DNA of 55,735 bases, from the NCBI RefSeq assembly GCF_002999335.1, contig NW_020312174.1, positions 1 through 55,735 on the forward strand, written 5' to 3'. The notes under the pieces were generated by a model that made no database searches, was not told the origin of the DNA, and saw nothing but the letters and a program-made list of their open reading frames with translations. The translations under genes were made by a program, and so were the position numbers. Below, one piece after another: positions 46,971 through 55,735 of the stretch (position 1 is its first letter; each line of letters opens with the position of its first letter). The DNA is from Cyclospora cayetanensis (taxonomy: Eukaryota; Apicomplexa; Conoidasida; Eucoccidiorida; Eimeriidae).

Positions 46971-47852
46971 TGCATGTAGGGTCAGGTCAGCAGTTAGCTT
47001 GTGTGTTGCAGTGGAATGGCTAGCACTGCTGTTATGTGCAGGCGCAGGGGGAGGAGTAGGCTGCCCACTGCACTTGAAATGTGTTTCACGTCCATGCTCA
47101 TATATTATTTGGTGCAGTGGCCGAAGTTCAGCGCGACAATTGGAGGACCGAGCGGCATCCTTGTTCAGGAGAGCCTATGCTCCTTCGAACGCCTGTAGTT
47201 GTTTGATGTTTTGCTGTTGTACGTAGTGCAGGCTTTGCGCTAATGGTACGCATTTGCTAAAGCTGGTCTGCGTTGACGATTTTCAGCAAGTGGGTTGTGC
47301 AAGCGAGTTGGTGTTTGGGTGTGGGGGCAGCTAAGCAGCCAATGTGTCGTGCATGTTGTTTGGTACCACTGGTTCCCTACACGTGTGCGTCGGAGTGTTA
47401 GTGGAGGCTCGCAGGCGTCTTTGTGTTTAGGCGACTGTGGCAGGACGATGCTGTGTTGGCAGGTCGTCTGGACGCCAATGGCAGTGCGGCTACTGCGCAT
47501 GGGTGTCGTCGTGTCGTATTGCATGTGCTCAAAGCAACAATATTAGCAGGAGAAAAAAACTGCTAGGTAAGCATGGGGCTAAGCTGACTTGATGCACTAG
47601 AAGATGTGTAGGCTTGTTCCATGGCATGTGGATGGAGAAATGGTCAGTTGCTTTCAGATTATGGAATGCCTATGCAAGCTTGGCCATATGTCTAAAGTGG
47701 TGATTGTATGAGTCCATACCCTAGTACTTGCTGTCGCTTTGATTTGTTATTGATATGGAGGCTGGTAAACATTTGCATGCTACATGACTCAGGCAGTGCG
47801 CTCCTTGCATGCAACGGTGTGCGGTGTAGCATGTGCTTTTTGCTGTAGCTAA
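46971..47852 (+). repeat. M53, short
   Basis: 882 bp. About 10 bp are lost where CTTTAATCTGCGTT normally follows the CAGTACGG element (GCGCATGGGTGTCG near 47,496). T cassette, CAGCGCGAC, C state. Confidence 0.9.
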
Positions 47853-48053
47853 TGCATGTAAGCTCAGGCCAGCAGTTAGCTTGTATGTTTCAGTGGAATG
47901 GCTAGCACTGTTGCTATGTGCAGCCGCACAAGGAGGAGTAGGCTGCGCGCTGCACTTGAAATGTGTTTTACTTCAATGCTCGGTTATGAGCTATTGCAGT
48001 GGCCGACGTTCAGCGCGACAATTGGAGGACCGAGCGCCATCCTTGTTCAGGAG
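47825..48053 (+). repeat. 229-bp identical tract at a 3-monomer shift (copy 1)
   Basis: I compared this base by base with 50,505-50,733 and found no difference. The offset is exactly 2,680 bp. Both copies have GTAAGCTCAGG, GCCGCACAAGG, CTGCGCGCTGC, a P cassette (CTCGGTTATGAGC) and GAGCGCCATCC. Similarity drops on both sides (upstream GTGCGG against GTGGTG, downstream GAGCGCC against GAGATCC). Confidence 0.93.
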
Positions 48054-48746
48054 CGCCTATGCACCTTCCAGTGGTTGTAGTTCTTTGATGCTTCGCTGTC
48101 GTAGATGGTGCTCTATATGCTCTGATGGCGCGCATTTGCTAATGCCGGGCTGCGTTGACGATTATCAGCAAGTGGGTTGTGCAAGCGAGGTGTGGTTTGG
48201 GTGTTGGGGCGGCTAAGCAGCCAGTGTGTCGTGGGTGTTGTTTGGTACCACTGGTTCCCTACTCATGTGGTGCGGAGTGTTAGTGGAGGCTCGCAGGCGT
48301 CTTTGCGTTTAGGCGACTGTGGCAGGACGATGCTGAGTTGGCAGGTCGTCTAGAAGCCAGTGGCAGTACGGCTTCTGTTGCTAATGCCTACTTGGTGTCG
48401 TCGTGGCGTGTTGCATGTACTCAAAGCAACAATAACAACAGCAGCAATAGACTTACTATTGTGAATATTATAAGGAGCCAAACTAGTGGTGCATAAGTTG
48501 AGGAGGCTTGTTCAATGGCATGTGGATGGAGAAGTGGTCAGTTGTTTTCAGATTATGGAATGCCTATGCGAGCTTGACCATAACGCTAGGGTCGTTCTAG
48601 CACGAACACATAGGCTAGCACTTGATGTCGTTTTGTAGCGTTATTGATATGGAGGCTGGTGAACATTTTCACGCTGCATGACTCAGGCAGTGCGCTATTT
48701 GCATGCAAAGGTGTGGGGTGTAGCATGTCCTTTTTGTTGTAGCTAA
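47853..48746 (+). repeat. M54
   Basis: 894 bp. P cassette, CAGCGCGAC, C state. Identical to M57 over 229 bp. Unusual TGTCGTAGATGGTGCTC near 48,097 in place of TTGTACGTAATGCAGG. Confidence 0.9.
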
Positions 48747-49640
48747 TGCATGTAGGGTCAGGCCAGCAGTTAGCTTGTGTGTTGCAGTGGGATGGCTAGC
48801 ACTGTTGTCATGTGCAGTCGCGGGGGGAGGCGTAGGCTGCGCACTGCACTCAATGTTTGTTTCACATGGATGCGCATATACGATCTATTGCAGGACCCGA
48901 AGCTGAGCGCAAGAATTGGAGGACCGAGCGGCATCCTTGTTCAGGAGAGCCTATGCACGTTCGAGTGCGTGTAGTTCTTTGATGCTTCGTTGTTGTACTT
49001 GATGCAGGCTTTGCGCTGATGGTGCGCATATGCTAATGCCGGTCTGCGTTGACGATGTCCAGGAAGTGGGTTGTGCAAGGCATGTGTAGAATGGGTGTTG
49101 GGGCGGATAAGCAGGCAATGTGTAGTAAGTGTTGTTTGGTAGCACTGGTTCTTTAGACATGTGGTGAGGAGTGTTGGTGGAGACTCGCGGGCGTCTTTGC
49201 ATTTAGGCAACTGTTGCAGGACAATGCTGAGTTGGCAGGTCATCTGGACGCCAGTGGCAGCCCGGCTACTGCGCTTTAATCTGCGTTGGTGTCTACGTGT
49301 GGTATTGCGTGTGCTCAAAGCAACAATATCAATAGCTGCAAGAGGATGGCTTAGGAGAGTATGGGGCAATGCTGAATTGCTGCTTTATAAGATGTAGAGG
49401 CTTGTTCCATGGCATGTGGATGGAGAAGTGGTCAGTTGTTTTGCGATTATGGAATGCCTATGCGAGCTTGGCCATAAGACTAGAGTGGTTCTAGCACGAG
49501 CACATAGGCTAGCACTTGGCGTCGCTTTGATGCGTTATTGATATGGAGGCTGCTGAATATCTGCACGCTTCATGATTTAGGCAGTGCGCTCTTTGCATGC
49601 AAAGGTGTTGGGTGTAGCATGTGCATTTTGCTGTAGCTAA
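48747..49640 (+). repeat. M55
   Basis: 894 bp. CATATACGATCTATTGCAGG followed by ACCCG, GAGCGCAAG, C state. Intact palindrome. Confidence 0.9.
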
Positions 49641-50532
49641 TGCATGTAAGCTCAGGCCAGCAGTTAGCTTGTATGTTTCAGTGGGATGGCTAGCACTGTT
49701 GTTATGTGCAGCCCTATGGGGAGGAGTAGACTGCACACTGCACTCAAAGTGTGTTTTACTTGAATGCTCGGTTATGAGCTATTGCAGTGGCCGAAGCTGA
49801 GCGCGAGAATTGGAGGACCGAGCGGCATCCTTGTTCAGGAGAGGCTAAGCTCTTTCCAGTGGCTGTAGTTGTTGGATGTTCCGCTGTTATACGTAATGCA
49901 GGCTTTGCGCTAATGGTGCGCATTTGCTAATGCCGGTCTGCGTTGGTGGTATGCAGCTAGTGGGTTGTGCAAGCGAGGTGCGGTTTGGTTGTTGGGCGGC
50001 TAAGCAGCCAATGTGTCGTAGGTGTTGTTTGGTAGCACTGGTCCCCTAGACATGTGCCTCGGGGTGCTAGTGGAGACTCGTACGCATCCGTGCGTTTAGG
50101 CGACTGTGGTAGGACGCTGCTGAGTTAGCAGGTCGTCTAGAAGCCAGTGGCAGCCCGGCTACTGTGCTTTAGTCTGCGTTGATGTCATCATGTCGTACTG
50201 CATGTGTTGAAAGCAACAATGTCGATGACAGCAAAGAATCGCTTATGTGAGCATGGAGCCAACGCGAATCGGTGGATTACATGATATCGAGGCTTGTTTC
50301 ATGGCATGTGGATGGATAAGTGGTCAGTTGTTTTCAGATTATGGAATGCCTATGCAAGCCTGGCCATAAGCCTAGGGTGGTTCTAGCACGAGCACATAGG
50401 CAAGCACGTGCTGTCGCTCTCATGGGTAATTGATATGGAGGCTGGTGAACATTTGCACGCTTCATGACTCAGGCAGTGCGCTCCTTGCATGCAAAGGTGT
50501 GGTGTGTAGCATGTGCTTTTTGCTGTAGCTAA
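49641..50532 (+). repeat. M56
   Basis: 892 bp. Anchor TGCATGTAAG as in M54 and M57. P cassette, GAGCGCGAG, C state. Palindrome CCTTGCATGCAAAG. Confidence 0.9.
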
Positions 50533-50733
50533 TGCATGTAAGCTCAGGCCAGCAGTTAGCTTGTATGTTTCAGTGGAATGGCTAGCACTGTTGCTATGTG
50601 CAGCCGCACAAGGAGGAGTAGGCTGCGCGCTGCACTTGAAATGTGTTTTACTTCAATGCTCGGTTATGAGCTATTGCAGTGGCCGACGTTCAGCGCGACA
50701 ATTGGAGGACCGAGCGCCATCCTTGTTCAGGAG
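50505..50733 (+). repeat. 229-bp identical tract at a 3-monomer shift (copy 2)
   Basis: Partner of 47,825-48,053. With monomers otherwise differing by 10-20%, this is the most recent exchange I can see in the window. Confidence 0.93.
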
Positions 50734-51425
50734 ATCCTATGCACCTTCCAGTGGCTGTACTTCTTTGATGTTTCGCTGTTGTACGTAGTGCAGGCTTTGC
50801 GTTGATGGTGCGCATTTGCTAATACCGGTCTGCATTGGCGATTATCAGGAAGTGGGTTGTGCAAGGCATCTGCGGTTTGGTTGTTGGGGCGGATAAGCAG
50901 TCAATGTGTCGTGGGTGTTGTTTGGTACCACTGGTCTTTTAAACATGTGATGCGGAGTGTTGTTGGAGACCTGCAGGCGTCTTTGCGTTTAGGCGACTGT
51001 GGTAGGATGATGCTGAGTTGGCAGGTGGTCTGGAAGCCAGCGGGAGTACGGCTCCTGTGCAAAATCTGCGCTGGTGTCGTCGTGGCGTGTTGCATGTGCT
51101 CGAAGCAACAATATCAATAGCAGCAAGAGAATGGCTTAGGTGAGTACGGCCCCTATCCGAATCAGTGCTTGATGAGATGTTCTGGCTTCCTCCACGCCAT
51201 GCGAGTAGAGAAAATTTCAGTTGTTGTCACCTTATCAAGTCTGCTTGCTCGTTGGCACATGAGACCAGAGTGGTTCAATCACGAGCACATAGGCTAGCAC
51301 TTGCTGTAGCTTTGATGCGGAATCTATATGAAGGCTGGTGAACATTTTCACGCTGCATGACTCAGGAAGTACGCTGTTGGCATGCAAAGGTGTGGGGTGT
51401 AGCATGTGCTTTTTGCTGTAGCTAA
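50533..51425 (+). repeat. M57
   Basis: 893 bp. P cassette, CAGCGCGAC, C state. Carries the clearest divergent variable block. Palindrome changed to TTGGCATGCAAAG. Confidence 0.9.
51215..51272 (+). repeat. Divergent variable-block allele, best-preserved instance
   Basis: TTGTTGTCACCTTATCAAGT followed by CTGCTTGCTCGTTGGCACATG is the clearest form. It corresponds to TTGCTC-TGGCCCA text at 44,995-45,025 and 45,893-45,921. Confidence 0.6.
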
Positions 51426-52319
51426 TGCATGTAGGGTCAGGCCAGCAGTTAGCTTGTGTATTGCAGTAGGATGGCTAGCACTGTTGTTATGTGCAGGCGC
51501 AGGGGGAGTAGTAGGCTGCACACTGTACTCAAAGTTTGTTTCACTTGGATGCTCATATATCATCTGTTGCAGTGGCCGAAGTTCAGCGCGACAATTGGAG
51601 GACCGAGCGGCATCCTTGTTCAGAAGGGCCTATGCTCCTTCAAGTGCGTGTAGTTGTTTGATGTTTTGCTGTTGCACGTAGTGCAGGCTTTGCGCCGATG
51701 ATGCGCATTTGCTAATGCTGGTCTGCTTTGGCGATGTCCAGCTCGTGGGTTATGCAAGCGAGGTGCGGAATGGGTGTGGGGGCGGATATGCAGCCAATGT
51801 GTCGTAGGTGTTGTTTGGTAGCATTGGTCCTTTAGACATGTGGTTCGGAGTGTGACTGGAGACTCGCAGGCATTTTTGCGTTTAGGCGACCGTGGTAGGA
51901 CGATGCTGAGTTGGCAGGTCGTCTGGACGCCAGTGGCAGTACGTTTTCTGTGCTTAAATATGCTCTGTCGTCGTCGTGTCGTATTGCGTGTTCTCAAAGC
52001 AATAATGTCAATAGCAACAATAGAGCCGGTTATGTGAGTATGGAGTATGCCCATAGCGGTGCTTTGTCAGGTGTGGAGTCCGGTTCCATGGTGTGTGGAT
52101 GGAGAACTGGTCAGTTGTTTTCAGATTATGAAATGCCTATTCGAGCTTGACCATAAGACTAGAGTGGTTCTAGCACGAACACATCTGCTAGCACTTGCTG
52201 TAGCTTTGATGCCTTGTCGATATGGAGGCTGCTGAACATTTGCACACTGTATGACTCAGGCAGTGCGCTCTTTGAATGCACAGGCATGGAGTGTAGCATG
52301 TGCTTTTTGCTGTAGCTAA
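51426..52319 (+). repeat. M58
   Basis: 894 bp. T cassette, CAGCGCGAC, C state with AGAAGGGCC. Palindrome lost (TTTGAATGCACAG). Confidence 0.9.
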
Positions 52320-53213
52320 TGCATGTAGGCTCAGGCTAGCACCTAGCTTGTATGTTGCAGTGGACTGGCTAGCACTGTTGTTATGTGTAGCCGCTGGGGG
52401 AGGAACAGGATGCCCACTGCACTCATAGTTTGTTTTTTACATGGATGCTCACATACTATCTATTGCAGTGGCCGAAGCTGAGCGCGAGAATCGGAGGACT
52501 GAGCGGCATCCTGGTTCAGGAGAGCCTGAGATCCTTCGAATGGCTGTGATTCTTTGATGTTTCGCTGTTGTACGTAATGCAGCCTTTGCGCTGATGATGC
52601 GCGTTTGCTAATGCCGGTCTACATTGGCGATGTCCAGGACGTGGGTTTTGCAAGGCAAGTGCGGTTTGGGTGTTGGGGTGGATATGCAGCCAATGTGTCG
52701 TAGGTGTTGTTTGCTACAACTGGTGTTTTCATACATGTGGTTCGGAGTGTGACTGGAGACTCGTAGGCATCCGTGCGTTTAGGCGACTGGCAGGACGATG
52801 CTGAGTTGGCAGGTCTTCTGGGCGCCAGTGGCAGTACGGCTCCTGTGCTTTTGGCTGCGCTCTCTTCGTGTCGTATTGCATTTGCTCAAAGCAACAGTAT
52901 CAACAGCAGCAAAAGAACCGCTTCTGTGAGTATGGGGCTATGGCGAATTGGAGCTTTATAAGATGTGGAGGCTTGTTCCATGGTGTGTGGATGGACAAGT
53001 GGTCAGTTGTTTTGCGATTATTGAATACCTATGCGAGCTTGGCAATAAGACTATAGTGGTTCAAGCACGAGCACGTAGGCTAGCACTTGCTGTCGTTTTG
53101 TAGCGTTATTGATATGCAGGCTGGTGAACATTTGCACACTGCATGACTCAGGCAGTGCGCTCTTTTCATGCAAAGGTGTTGGTGGTGTAGCATGTGCTTT
53201 TTGCTGTAGCTAA
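52320..53213 (+). repeat. M59
   Basis: 894 bp. T cassette, GAGCGCGAGAATCGG, CATCCTGG. TTTAGGCGACTGGCAGG, a short form of CTGTGGCAGG also seen in M45 and M60. Palindrome TTTTCATGCAAAG. Confidence 0.9.
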
Positions 53214-54086
53214 TGCATGTAGGGTCAGGCCAGCAGTTAGCTTGTGTGTTGCAGTGGAATGGCTAGCACTGTTGTTACGCGCAGTCGCACGGAGAAGAGT
53301 AGGCTGCGCACTGCACTCAAAGTGTGTTTCACATGGATGCTCATGTATTATCTGTTGCAGTGCGCTAATTGGAGGACCGAGCGGCATCCTTGTTTCGAAG
53401 AGCCTAAGCACTTTCGAATGGCTGTGATTCTTTGATGTTCTGCTATTGTACGTAATGCAGGCTTTGCGTTGACGGTGTGCATTTGCTAATGCCGGTCTAC
53501 GTTGGCGATATGCAGCTAGTGGGTTGTGCAAGGCAAGTGCGGTTTGGGTGTGGGGGGGGATATGCAGCCAATGTGTCGTAGGTGTTGCTTGGTACCGCTT
53601 GTTTTTTTATACATGTGGTGCGGATTGTTGTGTAGACTCGTAGGCGTCTTTGCGTTTAGGCGACTGGCAGGACGATGCTGAGTTGGCAGGTGGTCTGGAA
53701 GCCAGTTGCAGTACGGTTCCTGTGCTCAACTCTGTGCTGGTGTCGTGTGGTATTGCACCTGCTCAAAGCAACAGTAGCAGGAGCTAAAGAACCGCTTAGG
53801 TGAGTATGGGGTATCACAGAGTTTGTGTTTAAAAGATGTTGCGACGAGTTTGATGGCATGCGGATCGAGAAATGGTCAATTGTTTCCAGCGTATGGAATG
53901 CCTGTGCGAGCTTGGCCATAATACTAGACTGGTAGTAGCACGAGCACATAGGCTAGCACTTGCTGTCGCTCTCATGCGGAATCTATATGGAGGCTGGTAA
54001 ACATTTTCACGCTGCGTGACTCAGGCAGTGCGCTCTTTGCATGCAAAGGTGTTGGTGGTGTAGCATGTGCATTTTGCTGTAGCTAA
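53214..54086 (+). repeat. M60, shortest monomer
   Basis: 873 bp. About 14 bp are lost between TTGCAG and AATTGG (TTGCAGTGCGCTAATTGG at about 53,355), removing the GAGCGCGA element. C state. Intact palindrome with GGTGTTGGTGGTG. Confidence 0.9.
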
Positions 54087-54979
54087 TGCATGTAGGGTCA
54101 GGCCAGCAGTTAGCTTGTATGTTGTAGTGGGATGGCTAGCACTGTTGTTATGTGCAGCCGCAGGTGGACGAGTAGGCTGCGCACTGCACTTGAAATGTGT
54201 TTCACATGGATGCTCATATATTATCTATTGCAGTGGCCGAAGCTCAGCGCGACAATTGGAGGACTGAGCGGCATCCTTGTTCAGGAGAGCCTATGCTCCT
54301 TCCAGTGGCTGTAGTTCTTTGATGTTTTGCTGTTGTACGTAGTGCAGGCTTTGCGCTGATGGTGTGCATATGCTAATACCGGTCTGTGTTGACGATGTCC
54401 AGGACGTGGGTTTTGCAAGGCAAGTGCGGTTTGAGTGTTGGGACGGCTCAGCAGCTAATGCGTCGTAGGTGTGGTTTGGTGCACTGGTTCCCTAGGCCTG
54501 TGGTTCGGAGTGTTACTGTACACTTGCAGGCGTCTTTGCGTTTAGGCGACTCTGGTAGGAGGATGCTGAGTTGGCAGGCCGTCAAGAAGCTAGTGGCACT
54601 ACTGCTCGTGTGCTTTAATCTGCGCTGGTGTCATTGTGTCGTATTACATGTGCTCAAAGCCACAATACGAATAGCAGAAATAGAACCGCTCATGCGAGTA
54701 TCGGGCCATGCCGAATTGGTGTATTACAAGATGTGGAGGCTTGTTCCATGGCATGTGAATCGAGAAGTGGTCGGTTGTTTTGCGATTATGGAATGCCTAT
54801 GCGAGCTTGACCATCAGACTAGAGTGCTTGTAGGATGACCACATAGGCTAGCACTTGCTGTCGCTCTGATGCAGAATCGGCATGGAGGCTGGTAAACATT
54901 TGCACTCTACATGACTCAGGCAGTGCGCTCTTTGCATGCAAAGGTGTGGGGTGTAGCATGTGCTTTTTGGTGTACCTAA
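54087..54979 (+). repeat. M61
   Basis: 893 bp. T cassette, CAGCGCGAC, C state. Intact palindrome. Confidence 0.9.
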
Positions 54980-55735
54980 TGCATGTAGGCTCAGGCCAGC
55001 AGTTATCTTGTGTGTTTCAGTGGGAAGGCTAGCACCGTTGTTGCGTGCAGCCGCAGGGGGAGGAGTAGGCTGCGCACTGCATGCAAAATGTGTTTCGCTT
55101 CGATGCTCATATTGCAGTGGCCGAATGTGTAAGCGACAATTGGAGGACCGAGCGGCATCCTTGTTCAAGAGAGCCTAGGCTCCTTCCAGTGGCTGTAGTT
55201 CCGCCGTTGTACGTAGTGCAGGCTTTGCGCTGATGGTGCGCATTTGCTAATGCCGGTCTGCGTTGGCGATGTCCAGCAAGTGGGTTTTGCAAGGCAAGTG
55301 CGGTTTGGATGTTGGCGCGGCTAAGCAGGCAATGTGTTGTAGGTGTTGTTTGGCACCCCTGGTCCTTTTGACATGTGGTTTGGAGTGTTAGTGTAGACTC
55401 GCAGGCGTCTTTGCGTTTAGGCGACTGTGGCAGGAAGATGCTGAGTTGGCAGGTTGTCAACTTCAGTGACAGTACGGTTCCTGTGCCTAAATCTGCGCTG
55501 GTGTCTTCCTGTCGTATTGCATGTGCTCACAGCAGCAATATGAGCAGCAGCAATAGAACCGCTTATGTGACTATGGGGCTGAGCGCAGTACGTGCTTAAA
55601 CGATGTCCAAGCTTTTTCCATTGTATGTGGATGGAGAAGTGGTCAGTTGTTTCAGCTTATGAACTCTCCCTTCTCCTTGGCTCATGAGACTAGAGTGGTT
55701 CTAGCACGAGCACATCTGCTAGCGCTTGCCGTCGC
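54980..55735 (+). repeat. M62, partial monomer at the right edge
   Basis: 756 bp, cut by the window end just after the second GCTAGC. S cassette, GTAAGCGACAATTGG (older form), C state. TTTGATGTTTC is largely missing near 55,200 (GTAGTTCCGCCGTTGTACG). Confidence 0.9.

Larger units (their letters stand above)
33591..54979 (+). repeat. Right subfamily domain of the array
   Basis: From the monomer at 33,591 onward the text before AATTGG is mostly GAGCGCGAG or CAGCGCGAC instead of AAAGCGAC, and CCTTCCAGTGG often replaces CCTTCGAGTGG. M40-M44 are a mixed patch with AAAGCAGTTATTGG, AAGGCGAC, AAAGTGTC or AAAGCGGTGATTGG. From M51 (45,184) to the end every copy is in the C state or a one-base variant of it. 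The last partial monomer returns to a GTAAGCGAC form. Confidence 0.6.
1..55735 (+). repeat. Satellite array, 891-bp monomer, about 62.5 copies
   Basis: A single head-to-tail array fills the window. The anchor TGCATGTAGG (preceded by CTGTAGCTAA) occurs 62 times with a mean spacing of 891.1 bp, so there are 61 complete monomers (M1-M61) between partial M0 and M62. Order within a monomer from the anchor: GGCTAGCAC; TGATATGTG or TGTTATGTG; cassette; AATTGGAGGACCGAGCGG; CATGCATG (G state) or CATCCTTG (C state); TTTGATGTTTC; GCGCTGATGG; GGTCTGCGTTGG; TTTAGGCGACTGTGG; CAGTGGCAGTACGG; TCGTCGTGTCG; AATATCAATAGCAG; GTGAGTATGG; a variable block; CTAGAGTGGTTCTAG; a second GGCTAGCAC; GCGGAATTGATATGG; and a TGCATGCA palindrome. 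Cassette types used in the monomer entries: T has CATATATTATCTATTGCAG, P has CCGTTATGAGCTATTGCAG, S has the short CTCATATTGCAG, and X lacks TTGCAG. Neighbouring monomers differ by roughly 10-20% by eye, so this is an old, diverged array and not a recent amplification or an assembly loop. All frames carry stops and frame-shifting indels. Confidence 0.98.

Noticed and set aside
1..55735. A giant gene encoding a 297-residue protein repeat (891 = 3 x 297)
   Set aside because: Monomer lengths vary without respect to multiples of three, and stops occur in every frame of nearly every copy.
1..55735. rRNA, 5S rRNA, snRNA or histone gene cluster with an 891-bp period
   Set aside because: No conserved rRNA, snRNA or histone sequence is seen in any part of the monomer, and no part is conserved at gene-like levels.
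1..55735. CRISPR array
   Set aside because: The repeat is 891 bp, contiguous and diverged, with no spacers and no cas genes.
1..55735. Transposon or retroelement insertion
   Set aside because: All spacings are 873-896 bp. No terminal repeats, target duplications or transposase or reverse transcriptase motifs are present.
1..55735. Assembly artefact from looping over one repeat
   Set aside because: Monomers differ from each other by many substitutions and indels and show ordered subfamilies. A loop would give identical copies. Local mis-joins cannot be excluded without reads.
1..55735. Assignment to a specific organism (coccidian, kinetoplastid, alga or plant) from TGCATGC and TTTAGGG motifs
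   Set aside because: Both motifs are short and expected by chance or shared by many lineages. I do not recognise the monomer as a named satellite.

Overview
The whole 55,735-base window is one uninterrupted tandem array. A monomer averaging 891 bp is repeated head-to-tail on the + strand: 61 complete copies, plus 620 bp of a copy at the left edge and 756 bp of a copy at the right edge. I placed one conserved anchor (TGCATGTAGG, or a one-to-two base variant) in every copy, at 621, 1,516, 2,406 and so on to 54,980. Of the 61 spacings, 54 are 890-896 bp. The other seven (885, 882, 879, 883, 882, 882, 873) are each explained largely by a small internal deletion. No stretch is left over that could hold a gene, transposon, RNA gene or other insert. 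I support no protein-coding gene, and the many 60-168 codon open frames are by-products of the repeat.

This is satellite DNA of a eukaryotic kind, such as a centromeric, pericentromeric, subtelomeric or heterochromatic array. Nothing looks prokaryotic, viral or organellar. The taxon cannot be fixed from the sequence. The + strand is rich in G and T: a hand count of 54,061-54,360 gives A 58, C 58, G 90, T 94, so about 49% G+C and 61% G+T. CpG there is about half of expectation but not eliminated. Lone TTTAGGG heptamers and a conserved TGCATGCA palindrome occur, but they do not identify an organism.

Layout: three overlapping subfamily domains can be seen from diagnostic bases. The left domain (about 1-14,900) tends to have TTTTTCCTGTAGC, TGATATGTG, GCAGCCTTTGCGC and TTTAGKGGAC-like variants. 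The middle domain (about 14,900-33,590) has TTTTTGCTGTAGC, TGTTATGTG, GCAGGCTTTGCGC and TTTAGGCGAC, but keeps AAAGCGACAATTGG. The right domain (about 33,591-54,979) mostly carries GAGCGCGA or CAGCGCGA before AATTGG. On top of this there is higher-order structure. Half-monomer 0 to monomer 5 (185-4,790) is duplicated as monomers 9-14 (8,222-12,815) at a 9-monomer shift of about 8.03 kb. A divergent block recurs at mostly 6-monomer spacing in the right half. Many short tracts are shared at shifts of 2, 3, 4 or 21 monomers, including one exact 229-bp match.

Each monomer has two candidate protein-binding elements. One is a perfect or near-perfect palindrome, CTTTGCATGCAAAG. The other is a dyad, CTAGA-GTGGT-TCTAG. 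Each monomer also has a switchable cassette just upstream of a conserved TTGCAG. No conventional system of interacting genes is present. The interest lies in satellite architecture, its exchange history, the strong strand asymmetry and the conserved dyads.
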